Part shown: piece by piece, positions 56,388 to 64,000 of the stretch
How the letters are laid out: every line of letters starts with the position of its first letter
Numbering within the stretch: the stretch's first letter is position 1
Source: Clostridiales bacterium
Lineage (GTDB): Bacteria > Bacillota > Clostridia > Oscillospirales > Acutalibacteraceae
NCBI GenBank assembly: GCA_022799115.1
Contig: JAAWNT010000008.1
Location: 1 to 64,000, forward strand
Length of the DNA stretch: 64,000 bases
Direction of reading: 5' to 3'
The notes under the pieces: model-generated
What the model saw: the letters and a program-made list of their open reading frames with translations, nothing else
Databases searched by the model: none
What the model was told of the DNA's origin: nothing
Made by a program: the position numbers and the translations under genes

Positions 56388-58765
56388 GCCGGATCATCAA
56401 CGCGGAATTTCGAAAAGTATTCTGTAAAAAGTTGGTTTGGATCGTGTTGGCGGCAGTCTTTGTAGCCAATGGAGTGTTGTTTGTCTTTCAACAGTATCAG
56501 GAGAGAAGCTACGAGCTGGCGTATTGGGACGATCTTTTGTCAGCGGAACAGCAATATCAGTCCATGCCGTTTTCGGAGGCTTACGCCCGGCTTAAACAGC
56601 AGAACGAGGACTACACCACCATTACCTCCTATCGTATGTTATCCCTGGACGAAGGGGTATCGTTGTCAGATCAGCTCCAAGAGGAGTATCGTCAGGCGAT
56701 GGAACGGATGAAAGGGGATCCCTCTCTGGAAGACGAACAGCAATTCTCTCGCAAAAGCTTTGTAGTCAGCGCTTTATACCGGCAGGCAGAATATATGGCG
56801 GGATACCCGGCATACATAGACGGCATGGAAGAACGTGCACGGCAGATGCAATCCGTTTCCATTTTTCAGAAGCCCAACAGCTTTTCTTATCGGAACACGG
56901 TAAAGACCCCTCAGGATTTTGAACACTTAAAGGGGATTCCTTTGTCATTCGGCAACAGCAACGGTTTTCAGGCCTTGCACCAGTTTGCTGTCACCGATTT
57001 GTTTGTATTGGCTTTTGCCTTTTTGCTTTGCATTTACCTGTTTTTGCAGGAAAAAGAGAACGGCTTGCTCTCTATGGTTAAGGCTACCCCGGGAGGCGGC
57101 GCGCGAACCATGGCGGCCAAATTGATTGTGCTGGTCTCCTGTACAATATTGACGGCAAGCTTGGTATATGGGGGAAATCTTGCGCTCAGCGGATGGATTT
57201 ATGGCTTTGGCGATCTATCCCGGACCGTTCAATCGATGAGTTTATTCCGGGATTGCAATATTCTTTTGACCGCAGGACAGTGGTTATTACTGTTTTGGGG
57301 AAGCAAAGTAGCGGCTGTTTTGCTGTGCGTATTGATGTTTTCGCTGGTATTTACCTTGTTTGAAAACAATAAGGGAATCTATTTGGTTCTTTTGTTATTA
57401 CTGGCGGTAAGCTGGGCTTGCTGGAGCTGGATTATGCCGTTATCCGCGCTAAACTTTTTTAAATACGTCAACCTGTTCTCCTTTTTGGATCCGTTTTCTC
57501 TGTTCTGCCAGTACACCAATATCAACTTGTTCGAGTATCCTGTTAGCTTAGTGCCTGTCTGCCTGTTGAGTGCAGGTATGATTGCAGTACTTCTGGTTTT
57601 AGCGATGCTGTTGTTCTTTGTACGTCGAAAAGGGACTGGAATTACCATCCCCACATTTTGGAGGAGATCCCAAAGAAAAAAGATACGCGGCACCGCCCGG
57701 CTTTGGTTGGCAGAGGGCAGAAAACTTTTGGTAACCGAGAAAGTGTGGATTTTGCTGGCGCTTGCCTTGTTGGTGGCTTGGTTGCAGGTTGATACCACGC
57801 CTCTTAAAATGAATTATGAGGACGCTGTTTACAAACAATATGCAATCAGCTATGCAGGCGCCTTGACCGAACAGTCCGATTTGGCGATTGCTCAAGAAGA
57901 GAAAAAATTTGCTGGCATTTCAAATCAAATCCAGGAATTAGAAGAAAAGTACAGCAATGGCCAAATTACATTAGAGGAAAAAGAGAAAGAGATCTATAAA
58001 CTAACACAATTTTCTGAGAAGGAAAAAGGATTTCAACGTTTCTTATCTCAGTATCGCATGTTACAGCAAAAGAAGGAACAAGGCTATCGGGTTGCTGTGA
58101 TTGACCAACTCTCCTCAGATCAACTGTTTGACCAGCCGCAAAGGGATTTGCTTCAGGCAATGCTTTACTGTGTGTTTCTGATTTTAGCCTTGTGTAATCT
58201 TTTCCCCATTGATATGAAAAAGCGTCTGGATGGTCTGATTCATGCTACCAATCGGGGAGGCTATCCGCTATTGCGGGTTCGTCACTGTTATTCATGGATA
58301 CTGGCTGTTTTATTTGCCCTAATCCTATACTTGCCAATAGCGGTGAATTTCCAAGCGAAATATGAAATCTCCGATTGGTCTGCTGCCATTCAGAGCATCA
58401 AACAATTTCAAAATATCACGATGTTCATTAGTATCCGGGGATTTGTGCTAATGGGAGGATTCGTGTTTCTATTCGGAGTTTTTTCCATTTCGCTCTTGGT
58501 TTTATTCCTCTCTCAGTTATGCAGAAAACAGGCAATTTGTGTGATTTTAAGCACCTTAGTGCTATTTTGTCCGCTGTTGCTGCCTTCCATAGGCATTTCA
58601 ACGGTTAATTTATTCTGCTTTAATAATGTGTTTTATTTTTATACATCAGCCGTATGGTCGGGAATGGGGGCGCAAATTTTTTATTTAATTGCAATGGCGG
58701 CCCTCTCAATGGCTCTATGGCTAGCGAATCGCGCTTGGTTTGTGCTACGGAGGTCCGATTGGTAA
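56384..58765 (+). CDS. Large ABC-2 permease (two half-permeases fused)
   Basis: A 793-aa membrane protein. A first unit has one membrane segment at about residues 16-34 (LVWIVLAAVFVANGVLFVF), an extracytoplasmic loop to about 200, and five segments to about 420. The pattern then restarts with WLAEGRKLLVTEKVWILLAL near residue 450, a coiled extracytoplasmic stretch (QIQELEEKYSNGQITLEEK) and five or six segments from about 590 to the end. So it looks like two ABC-2 permeases joined in one chain. 4-nt overlap with the ATPase gene. Substrate unknown; linkage to the lipoprotein and secreted protein suggests peptide export or self-protection, which is inference. Confidence 0.87.
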   Translation: MSRIINAEFRKVFCKKLVWIVLAAVFVANGVLFVFQQYQERSYELAYWDDLLSAEQQYQSMPFSEAYARLKQQNEDYTTITSYRMLSLDEGVSLSDQLQEEYRQAMERMKGDPSLEDEQQFSRKSFVVSALYRQAEYMAGYPAYIDGMEERARQMQSVSIFQKPNSFSYRNTVKTPQDFEHLKGIPLSFGNSNGFQALHQFAVTDLFVLAFAFLLCIYLFLQEKENGLLSMVKATPGGGARTMAAKLIVLVSCTILTASLVYGGNLALSGWIYGFGDLSRTVQSMSLFRDCNILLTAGQWLLLFWGSKVAAVLLCVLMFSLVFTLFENNKGIYLVLLLLLAVSWACWSWIMPLSALNFFKYVNLFSFLDPFSLFCQYTNINLFEYPVSLVPVCLLSAGMIAVLLVLAMLLFFVRRKGTGITIPTFWRRSQRKKIRGTARLWLAEGRKLLVTEKVWILLALALLVAWLQVDTTPLKMNYEDAVYKQYAISYAGALTEQSDLAIAQEEKKFAGISNQIQELEEKYSNGQITLEEKEKEIYKLTQFSEKEKGFQRFLSQYRMLQQKKEQGYRVAVIDQLSSDQLFDQPQRDLLQAMLYCVFLILALCNLFPIDMKKRLDGLIHATNRGGYPLLRVRHCYSWILAVLFALILYLPIAVNFQAKYEISDWSAAIQSIKQFQNITMFISIRGFVLMGGFVFLFGVFSISLLVLFLSQLCRKQAICVILSTLVLFCPLLLPSIGISTVNLFCFNNVFYFYTSAVWSGMGAQIFYLIAMAALSMALWLANRAWFVLRRSDW

Positions 58766-58869
58766 AAAACAGGTGGTCGGGATGGCTTTAACCTTCCGTT
58801 CTGCCCAAACGGTCAAAGTTTTAAAGAAGAGAATCCAATAAACCAGTAACAGTCAGGCGTTAAACAATA

Positions 58870-58910
58870 AAAAACCGTCTATCCCATATGAAACGGGATA
58901 GACGGTTTTT
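58870..58910 (-). terminator. Terminator of fba
   Basis: A perfect 16-bp stem (58870-58885 with 58895-58910), A/T-run on both sides; also stops the exporter operon. Confidence 0.92.
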
Positions 58911-58923
58911 GTTCGTCGTTATT

Positions 58924-59787
58924 TTATGCCTGATTCACAGAACCAAACAGCTCCATTTTTTCCTTCACAGTTTCCTTGATGGCTTCAAAACCGGGAGCCA
59001 GCAGCTTGCGGGGATCAAAACCCTTGCCTTGGAGATCCTTGCCCTCTTCGATGTACTTGCGGGTAGCGGCGGCAAAGCTCAGTTGGCACTCGGTGTTTAC
59101 GTTAATCTTGGATACGCCCAAGGTAATCGCTTTTTTAATCATATCTTCCGGGATACCGGTGCCGCCGTGGAGAACCAGGGGCATCTCGCCGGTGAGCTGC
59201 TGAACAGCGTCCAAAGTCTCAAAGCTCAGTCCAGCCCAGTTTTCCGGATATTTTCCATGGATATTGCCGATACCGGCGGCCAGCATGGTTACGCCCAGAT
59301 CCGCAATCATTTTGCACTCCTCAGGATCGGCGCATTCGCCGGCGCCGACAACGCCGTCCTCTTCGCCGCCGATGGAGCCGACCTCGGCCTCCAGGGAAAG
59401 GCCCTTCTCATTGGTCAAAGCCACCAGAGCCTTGGTCTTCTCAATGTTTTCCTCAATGGGATAGTGAGAGCCGTCGAACATAACCGAAGAGAATCCAGCC
59501 TCGATGCACTTCAGGCACCCTTCATAGCTGCCATGATCCAAATGAAGAGCTACCGGAACGGTGATGTTCAGTTCTTCCAGCATGCCGTTTACCATACCAA
59601 CAACGGTTTTGTATCCCGTCATATATTTTCCAGCACCCTCAGAAACACCCAAAATTACCGGAGAGTTGAGTTCCTGAGCGGTCAGCAGAATTGCCTTGGT
59701 CCACTCCAGATTGTTGATGTTAAATTGTCCTACGGCATAATGGCCTTTCTTGGCTTTGGTCAGCATTTCTTTTGCAGATACTAGCAT
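58924..59787 (-). CDS. fba: Class II fructose-1,6-bisphosphate aldolase
   Basis: A 287-aa zinc-dependent aldolase of glycolysis. Motifs: AVGQFNINNLEW, ALHLDHGSYEGCLKCI with zinc-binding His, PLVLHGGTGIPEDMIKKAI, and KINVNTECQLSFAAA. The ATG at 59787 (MLVSAKEML) follows GGAGGAAC; the frame to 59874 lies in the 115-nt leader. Strong promoter, bidirectional terminator; codon use is that of a highly expressed gene. Confidence 0.96.
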   Translation of the reverse strand: MLVSAKEMLTKAKKGHYAVGQFNINNLEWTKAILLTAQELNSPVILGVSEGAGKYMTGYKTVVGMVNGMLEELNITVPVALHLDHGSYEGCLKCIEAGFSSVMFDGSHYPIEENIEKTKALVALTNEKGLSLEAEVGSIGGEEDGVVGAGECADPEECKMIADLGVTMLAAGIGNIHGKYPENWAGLSFETLDAVQQLTGEMPLVLHGGTGIPEDMIKKAITLGVSKINVNTECQLSFAAATRKYIEEGKDLQGKGFDPRKLLAPGFEAIKETVKEKMELFGSVNQA

Positions 59788-59909
59788 ATTGAACGTTCCT
59801 CCCAATTTATCTGGCACATGAATTTTAAGCATACTTTTTACCTGTACCTCAGTAAAAAGCGCCCCACCACCCAATTTTGACGGTGCAGCAGCCTGTTTTA
59901 TTGCTCTTA

Positions 59910-59938
59910 ATTATAACGTATCAACTGCTAAAAAGCAA
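59910..59938 (-). promoter_or_regulatory. Promoter of fba
   Basis: On the minus strand TTGCTT (59933-59938), 17 nt, TATAAT (59910-59915). Confidence 0.8.
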
Positions 59939-60316
59939 GGGACTGTCCAAGAGAAAGGAATTCCCCGCTGTGAAAAAATGGTGGAGAAATAGACGGAATT
60001 GTTGGTGGTAATGAATGAGGAATCATCAATTGCAGGCATAGCGCGGAGAATTGGCAGACATTCCTTAGCGAAGAATTAGGAGTAAAGAGCAGAAAAACAG
60101 CATATTGATATAGAAAGCGGTAAATAAGGGAAGAGGCTTTTTGCGCGCCTATGTCCCGATAAAGGGAAATTTCTGTGTTCATAGTTTGTTTTGATATCCT
60201 TTCCATAACTTTCATTCACTCTTCAAGCAATTGTCACTTAAGGACTTTAGTATAAAGACATCGAAAGAAAACAGACAACCGTTCGCGGGAATGAATAAAA
60301 CAATTAGGAGGAACCA
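59939..60316. other. Non-coding divergent region fba/htrA
   Basis: About 380 nt with no gene found. A TATAAA at 60250 lies 14 nt after TTGTCA, too close for a standard promoter; the htrA promoter is not evident. Confidence 0.4.
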
Positions 60317-61663
60317 ATGATGTTCGATAACAATAATCAAAATGATTTCAACCAAAGCGAGTACCATTACACCAATCCGTATGTTTCCCCTCAGCCTCAG
60401 CAGCAATCTTATATCCCTCCGGTTATGGACAGCTCTCTGGTTCCTGTCCAGCCAAAGGTTCAAAAGCAAAGAACTAAGAGCTTTCTCACCCGGAAAGCGG
60501 CAGCGTTGCTGTTGGCCTTCTGTGTGGTGGCCTCCGCAGGTATGGGAGTAGGCGGCGGCATGCTTGCCTACCGGTTGAGCGGCAACAGCGGTTCTTCCGC
60601 CACGGATACCAATCCAGCGGGGCTGCAACAGATGTCCAGCAAAACTACTTCCGCTCAGCAACTGACTGTTGAAGAAATTGCGGAAAAAGCCGCGGATTCG
60701 GTGGTGGAGATTACAACCGAAGGGGTATCTACCGACAATACGATGAGACAGGTGATTACCCAGGGAGCCGGCAGCGGCGTTATTATCAGTGAGGATGGTA
60801 AAATCGTCACTAATCATCACGTCATTGAAGGAGCTAGCAAAATTACAGTGACTCTGAGAAGCGGTGAAAGTTACAAGGCCACTTTAATCGGCGCCGATGC
60901 GGAAACCGACGTAGCCCTGATTCAAATCACTGCCACCGGCCTGACTGTGGCTGAATTGGGCGACTCCGCTTCCCTGAGAGTGGGAGAAACTGCGGTTGCC
61001 ATTGGAAATCCTTTGGGCCAGCTGGGAGGAACCGTGACCAATGGGATTATCAGCGCGCTGGATCGCGAGATTACTCTGGAAAACCAAACCATGACGCTGT
61101 TACAGACAAACGCGGCGATTAACCCCGGAAACTCCGGCGGCGGGCTGTTTAACGGCCGGGGTCAGTTAATTGGAGTTGTGGTCGCCAAGTCTTCGGGTGA
61201 AAATGTGGAAGGTCTGGGATTTGCCATCCCCATCAATAAAGTAAAAACCGTGGTGGAACAGCTCTCAAGTTATGGCTATGTCAAGGGCAGAGTAGAACTG
61301 GGGGTTTCCCTGGTGGATATCACAACAGAGCAGCAAGCCATGATGTATCAGGTGTCTCAGTTGGGAGTTTATATCTGGCAGGTCACCGGAGGCAGCGCCG
61401 CACAAACGGCGGGTCTGCAACAGGGCGACTGTATCAAAGCTGTGGATGGAACGGAGGTTTCCACCGCCGCCGAGGTGAAAGAGGTATTACAAAAACATGC
61501 AGTAGGCGACACCATTGTGATTCAAGTCGTTCGCAATGGGCAGATTGTTCCGATCAATGTTACCTTAAAAGAATCCGTACCTTCCAATATACAAGGCAAC
61601 AACAGCTCAGGAAGAGGCGATAACAGCGATCGTTACGGCGGATTCGACGGCTACGGGTTTTAA
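60317..61663 (+). CDS. HtrA/DegP-like serine protease with PDZ domain
   Basis: A 448-aa membrane-anchored protease. A Gln/Pro-rich cytoplasmic N-terminus of about 60 residues, one membrane segment (about 62-82), and a trypsin-like domain with catalytic triad His (VTNHHVIEG), Asp (ETDVALIQI) and Ser (NPGNSGGGLF). A single PDZ domain follows (about residues 345-430, QQGDCIKAVDGTEVSTAAEV) and a Gly/Asp-rich tail. It degrades or refolds damaged exported proteins outside the membrane. ATG with AGGAGGA; a second ATG follows directly. Single gene. Confidence 0.95.
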   Translation: MMFDNNNQNDFNQSEYHYTNPYVSPQPQQQSYIPPVMDSSLVPVQPKVQKQRTKSFLTRKAAALLLAFCVVASAGMGVGGGMLAYRLSGNSGSSATDTNPAGLQQMSSKTTSAQQLTVEEIAEKAADSVVEITTEGVSTDNTMRQVITQGAGSGVIISEDGKIVTNHHVIEGASKITVTLRSGESYKATLIGADAETDVALIQITATGLTVAELGDSASLRVGETAVAIGNPLGQLGGTVTNGIISALDREITLENQTMTLLQTNAAINPGNSGGGLFNGRGQLIGVVVAKSSGENVEGLGFAIPINKVKTVVEQLSSYGYVKGRVELGVSLVDITTEQQAMMYQVSQLGVYIWQVTGGSAAQTAGLQQGDCIKAVDGTEVSTAAEVKEVLQKHAVGDTIVIQVVRNGQIVPINVTLKESVPSNIQGNNSSGRGDNSDRYGGFDGYGF

Positions 61664-61791
61664 TTCACCCTGTTTGTAGGCGGGACGTTAAAACTGCCGT
61701 AAGCGTCCTTGCTTTACAATAGATTTTCATTCCTTTCTTTTTGATTCGTGTTTTTATCTGCCAATGGATAAAAACAACCTCCTTTTCAGAG

Positions 61792-61827
61792 AAAAGCCGC
61801 ACGATTGGGTCCGTGCGGCTTTTTCTT
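61792..61827 (+). terminator. Terminator of the HtrA gene
   Basis: A perfect 12-bp stem AAAAGCCGCACG/CGTGCGGCTTTT followed by T residues, 130 nt after the stop codon. Confidence 0.88.
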
Positions 61828-62090
61828 TGCCTTCTGGATGTATCCTTTTAGGGCGTCAAAAACATGTGCGCAGAAGACAAATCATTTTCCATAGTGCGGC
61901 ATATGGCCATTGTCCAGGCATCCTCATATCCCACAATCAGAAGTGTAAATCAACGTTTTATCGTTTTTGATATGACATGTGGTTATTGCACGGCATTGTT
62001 CACAGCGGTGGGACACATAGCATAAAGGGCTGGAATTTCTGATGCAAATGCAAATGTTTCTGGAATAAAACGTTAAATCAGTGCAACAAT
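61828..62090. other. Non-coding sequence upstream of the DUF1540 gene
   Basis: About 260 nt with no gene or recognised structure; it presumably holds the promoter of the DUF1540 gene, which I could not locate with confidence. Confidence 0.35.
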
Positions 62091-62152
62091 AAAATCAGTC
62101 ACAGTAAAAAAAGCGGATTCTTTTGTTTGCTGTTTTTACCGTGACTGATTTT
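62091..62152. other. 20-bp inverted repeat before the DUF1540 gene
   Basis: Arms 62091-62110 and 62133-62152 match at 19 of 20 positions around a 22-nt loop, ending 30 nt before the start codon. It may be a terminator between units or a leader hairpin. Confidence 0.65.
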
Positions 62153-62181
62153 ACCCAAATATAAAGTAGGAGTGATCGCAA

Positions 62182-62358
62182 ATGAATCAGAGCCAAGCAA
62201 ACCAGAGCATTAAATGCATCGTGAAACAGTGTCAAAACCACTGTGATAACCAGGACTATTGCTCTTTGGATTGTATCACGGTTGGAACCCATGAAACCAA
62301 TCCCACCATGTGCCAGTGCACAGACTGTGAGTCTTTTGTTCCGAAGCAAAACGGTTAA
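62182..62358 (+). CDS. DUF1540 domain protein
   Basis: A 58-aa Cys-rich protein: IKCIVKQCQNHCDNQDYCSL followed by DCITVGTHETNPTMCQCTDC and ESF, eight Cys in the DUF1540 spacing. Probably metal-binding. The function is unknown; the family is common in spore-forming Clostridia. ATG with AGGAG at 8 nt, terminator 14 nt after the stop. Open frames on other strands over this spot are shadows. Confidence 0.92.
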   Translation: MNQSQANQSIKCIVKQCQNHCDNQDYCSLDCITVGTHETNPTMCQCTDCESFVPKQNG

Positions 62359-62371
62359 TAATGAGTTCATG

Positions 62372-62404
62372 CGCCGGACGCCAATAGGTGTTCGGCGTTT
62401 TTTT
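62372..62404 (+). terminator. Terminator of the DUF1540 gene
   Basis: CGCCGGACGCC pairs with GGTGTTCGGCG (two wobble or mismatch positions) followed by seven T residues. Confidence 0.85.
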
Positions 62405-62477
62405 GCGGCCTTACGGCGGAAATCCGCCTCAATGGCAAAACTGCTATCCTTCACTCGGATCGAATGAAGGGTTTTCA

Positions 62478-62506
62478 TTGCCAGAAGCACCGGGGAATGA
62501 TATAAT
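62478..62506 (+). promoter_or_regulatory. Promoter of the miniprotein-MGMT unit
   Basis: TTGCCA (62478-62483), 17 nt, TATAAT (62501-62506); leader of about 140 nt. Confidence 0.75.
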
Positions 62507-62653
62507 GGGCATGCAAATTAAGACAAAATTTGTTGTCTGATGGATTGCCGCGCGTAAACATGGGAAAATGGATACTAAGCAATTGCTGCCGCCGCAATCC
62601 CATCGTTTCCGGATGGGGATCAGCAAACAAAAGGCGTGAAGACGGAGGAGCAA

Positions 62654-62794
62654 ATGAACTGCCCGTGCCACTGCGGATGCCGGTACATGCGAAGATACTG
62701 CGTCGGCGGGTCGGGATCGGAGAAAGAAACGCCGCAGTGGAAGGGGAAATCATATGGAGCCGTTTCATACCCGGGTATATCGAGTGGTGAGTGA
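62654..62794 (+). CDS. Cys-rich miniprotein overlapping the MGMT-type gene
   Basis: A 46-aa frame starting MNCPCHCGCRYMRRYCVGGS with a near-ideal ribosome binding site (GGAGGAG, 4-nt gap to ATG). Five Cys and one His in the first 16 residues suggest metal binding. It overlaps the first 41 nt of the following gene in another frame, so the two are translationally linked. Either a real miniprotein or a translated leader controlling the downstream gene. Confidence 0.5.
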   Translation: MNCPCHCGCRYMRRYCVGGSGSEKETPQWKGKSYGAVSYPGISSGE

Positions 62795-63059
62795 GATTCC
62801 TCGGGGACGGGTGTCCACCTATGGGCAAGTGGCATTTTTTGCAGGCAGTCCCGGAGCGGCCCGAGCGGTGGGCTGGGTGCTGCGCCGCTGTCCGTTTCCG
62901 GAGATTCCCTGTCACCGGGTAATCAACGCGCAAGGCGCCTTGGCTGCTGACGAGATTTTCGGAGGGGAAGGCGTTCAACGCAACAAACTTTTGGAGGAAG
63001 GAATACTTTTTCTCAAGGATGGGCGGGTGGATTTATCCCAATGCCGGTGGTCGCCATAA
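62754..63059 (+). CDS. MGMT-type DNA alkyltransferase domain protein
   Basis: A 101-aa protein consisting only of the C-terminal O6-alkylguanine-DNA alkyltransferase domain: VSEIPRGRVSTYGQVAFFAG, the Arg-finger region GAARAVGWVLRRCP, and the active-site PCHRV near residue 53, so the acceptor Cys is kept (alkyltransferase-like proteins have Trp). The N-terminal domain of Ogt/Ada is absent. ATG with AAGGGGA. Likely repairs or flags O6-alkylguanine. Overlaps a Cys-rich miniprotein frame at its start. Confidence 0.9.
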   Translation: MEPFHTRVYRVVSEIPRGRVSTYGQVAFFAGSPGAARAVGWVLRRCPFPEIPCHRVINAQGALAADEIFGGEGVQRNKLLEEGILFLKDGRVDLSQCRWSP

Positions 63060-63183
63060 GGCCGTCAATTAAGTGGAATGTTTTTGATAAGATAAGGATC
63101 GTCTTACATAAATCAAGACAGAAAAAAAACAGCAGGAGCAAAACAGGACCGGTTCCGCGGCTGCTTGGCGCGGGGCGGTAAAG

Positions 63184-63216
63184 CCCGGCGGCTGCGAATG
63201 GGATCAGTCCGCCGGG
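63184..63216 (+). other. GC-rich hairpin upstream of azlC
   Basis: CCCGGCGG (63184-63191) pairs perfectly with CCGCCGGG (63209-63216), 27 nt before the start codon, without a T-run. Possible leader structure. Confidence 0.4.
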
Positions 63217-63243
63217 ATTGCTCTGTTTGATGGAGGGATTTTA

Positions 63244-63990
63244 TTGAGAAAGCGGAAAGAAAAATCATTGATGGGAGGCGCGTCTTTTTTACGAGGAATG
63301 CGGGATGGGATGCCCATCTGCCTGGGGTATCTGTCGGTTTCCTTTGCCTTTGGCATGATGGTGAGTGAAAACGGCCTGCCGGTATGGACAGCGGTACTCA
63401 TCTCCATGACCAATTTTACATCGGCCGGGCAGTTTGCCGGTACGGAATTAATCCTTTCCGGCGGGATGTATTTGGAAATTGCGATCACCACCTTTGTCAT
63501 CAATATCCGGTACATGCTTATGTCCTTATCGCTATCCCAGAAGCTGGACCCAAAGATGAGCACATGGCAAAGGTGCGTGCTTTCCTTCGGCAATACCGAC
63601 GAGGTGTTCGCGGTGGCTATGCAGCACCAGGGAAATGTGAAGGCGGACTATCTGGCAGGTCTTATCGCCACCCCTTATCTGGGTTGGGCTATGGGGACCC
63701 TTTTGGGAGCGTCTGCGGCGGGGATTCTGCCGGCTTCGGTGAGAAGCGCTTTGGGAATCGCCATCTACGGTATGTTCATTGCAATCATTATCCCGCCTTC
63801 CCGCAAGCTGCGTCCAGTAGCTTTTACGGTGATTGTTGGGGCGCTGCTTTCCTGTCTCTTCTCCTTTACGCCGGGACTGAATACCCTGTCCAGCGGATGG
63901 GTGATTATCATTTGTGCGGTGCTTGCCTCGGCTGCGGCCGCGCTGCGCTATCCGGTGAATGACGAGGAGGAAGAGGGGGAACAGGTGTGA
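63244..63990 (+). CDS. azlC: AzlC family branched-chain amino acid exporter subunit
   Basis: A 248-aa membrane protein: RDGMPICLGYLSVSFAFGMM, ISMTNFTSAGQFAGTELILS and FVINIRYMLMSLSLSQKL are hallmark AzlC blocks, and TDEVFAVA follows. About seven membrane segments. With AzlD it exports branched-chain amino acids or their analogues. The start is a TTG with GGAGGG about 7 nt upstream. Its stop overlaps the next start codon. Confidence 0.93.
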   Translation: MRKRKEKSLMGGASFLRGMRDGMPICLGYLSVSFAFGMMVSENGLPVWTAVLISMTNFTSAGQFAGTELILSGGMYLEIAITTFVINIRYMLMSLSLSQKLDPKMSTWQRCVLSFGNTDEVFAVAMQHQGNVKADYLAGLIATPYLGWAMGTLLGASAAGILPASVRSALGIAIYGMFIAIIIPPSRKLRPVAFTVIVGALLSCLFSFTPGLNTLSSGWVIIICAVLASAAAALRYPVNDEEEEGEQV

Positions 63991-64000
63991 ATTATACGAG
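63987..64000 (+). CDS. azlD: Start of azlD (truncated by the window end)
   Basis: GTG overlapping the azlC stop (GTGA), reading MNYT before the sequence ends. Identity is inferred from the usual azlC-azlD pairing. Confidence 0.45.

Noticed and set aside
62095-62490. 131-aa minus-strand frame across the DUF1540 gene
   Set aside because: It lies antisense to a gene with clear DUF1540 cysteine spacing and runs through two hairpins.
63060-63243. T-box or riboswitch before azlC
   Set aside because: Only a single perfect hairpin is present; no T-box sequence or terminator/antiterminator pair was found.

Overview
The window is chromosomal DNA of a spore-forming, anaerobic, moderately high-GC Firmicute, most likely from the Oscillospiraceae/Ruminococcaceae group of Clostridia. 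Supporting signs are a pyruvate:ferredoxin oxidoreductase, pyruvate phosphate dikinase, NADP-type glutamate dehydrogenase, a cotJABC spore-coat operon, the conserved Firmicute order glmU-prs-pth-mfd, and many AGGAGG ribosome binding sites with sigma-A type promoters. No rRNA, tRNA, CRISPR array, prophage module or transposase was found.

Layout. 0-8.3 kb: central metabolism (nifJ, gdhA), a CorC/HlyC-type membrane protein and a YjbR-like protein. 8.3-8.5 kb: a promoter-to-terminator unit with no ORF, a probable structured small RNA. 8.6-14 kb: a LnrJK-type two-component system divergent from an LnrLMN-type ABC exporter; a folded intergenic element sits inside the exporter operon. 14-20 kb: cupin, FAD/Rieske oxidoreductase, YhgE/Pip membrane protein, an orphan small protein and a TetR regulator. 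20.4-22.4 kb: a mosaic accessory region in which two low-GC cargos (a membrane protein; an XRE regulator plus an unknown protein) are each bounded by the same 65-bp and 43-bp segments. 22.4-25.3 kb: a translationally coupled operon of esterase, acyltransferase and DUF6320 protein. 25.5-34.7 kb: PrsA-like lipoprotein, mfd, pth, prs and a short glmU, interrupted by an opposite-strand methyltransferase-like gene. 35-38 kb: ppdK. 38-46 kb: small accessory genes (nucleotidyltransferase, CpXC, AIM24/TIGR00266, zinc-ribbon, flavodoxin), a frameshifted BTAD regulator and a decayed XRE gene. 46-51 kb: cyclophilin, NatAB-type ABC transporter, DUF1846 protein. 51-53.5 kb: nagB and cotJABC. 53.5-58.8 kb: an AT-rich cluster of a secreted protein, a lipoprotein and an ABC-2 exporter. 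58.9-64 kb: fba, HtrA protease, DUF1540 protein, a Cys-rich miniprotein coupled to an MGMT-type protein, and azlC with the first codons of azlD.

How the genes work together. nifJ, ppdK, fba and gdhA serve fermentative carbon and nitrogen flow; nagB and glmU handle amino-sugar metabolism. The LnrJK-like pair probably senses a membrane-active compound and switches on its exporter through a TGACA-N2-TGTCA site in the shared intergenic region. Several genes (gdhA, prsA-like, the zinc-ribbon gene at 42.8 kb) carry an intrinsic-terminator hairpin between promoter and start codon, which suggests transcription attenuation. Small genes that are easily missed were found at 38656-38814, 62182-62358 and 62654-62794.

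All calls come from reading sequence and motifs; no database search was run. Start codons were chosen by ribosome binding site and family-typical N-termini.
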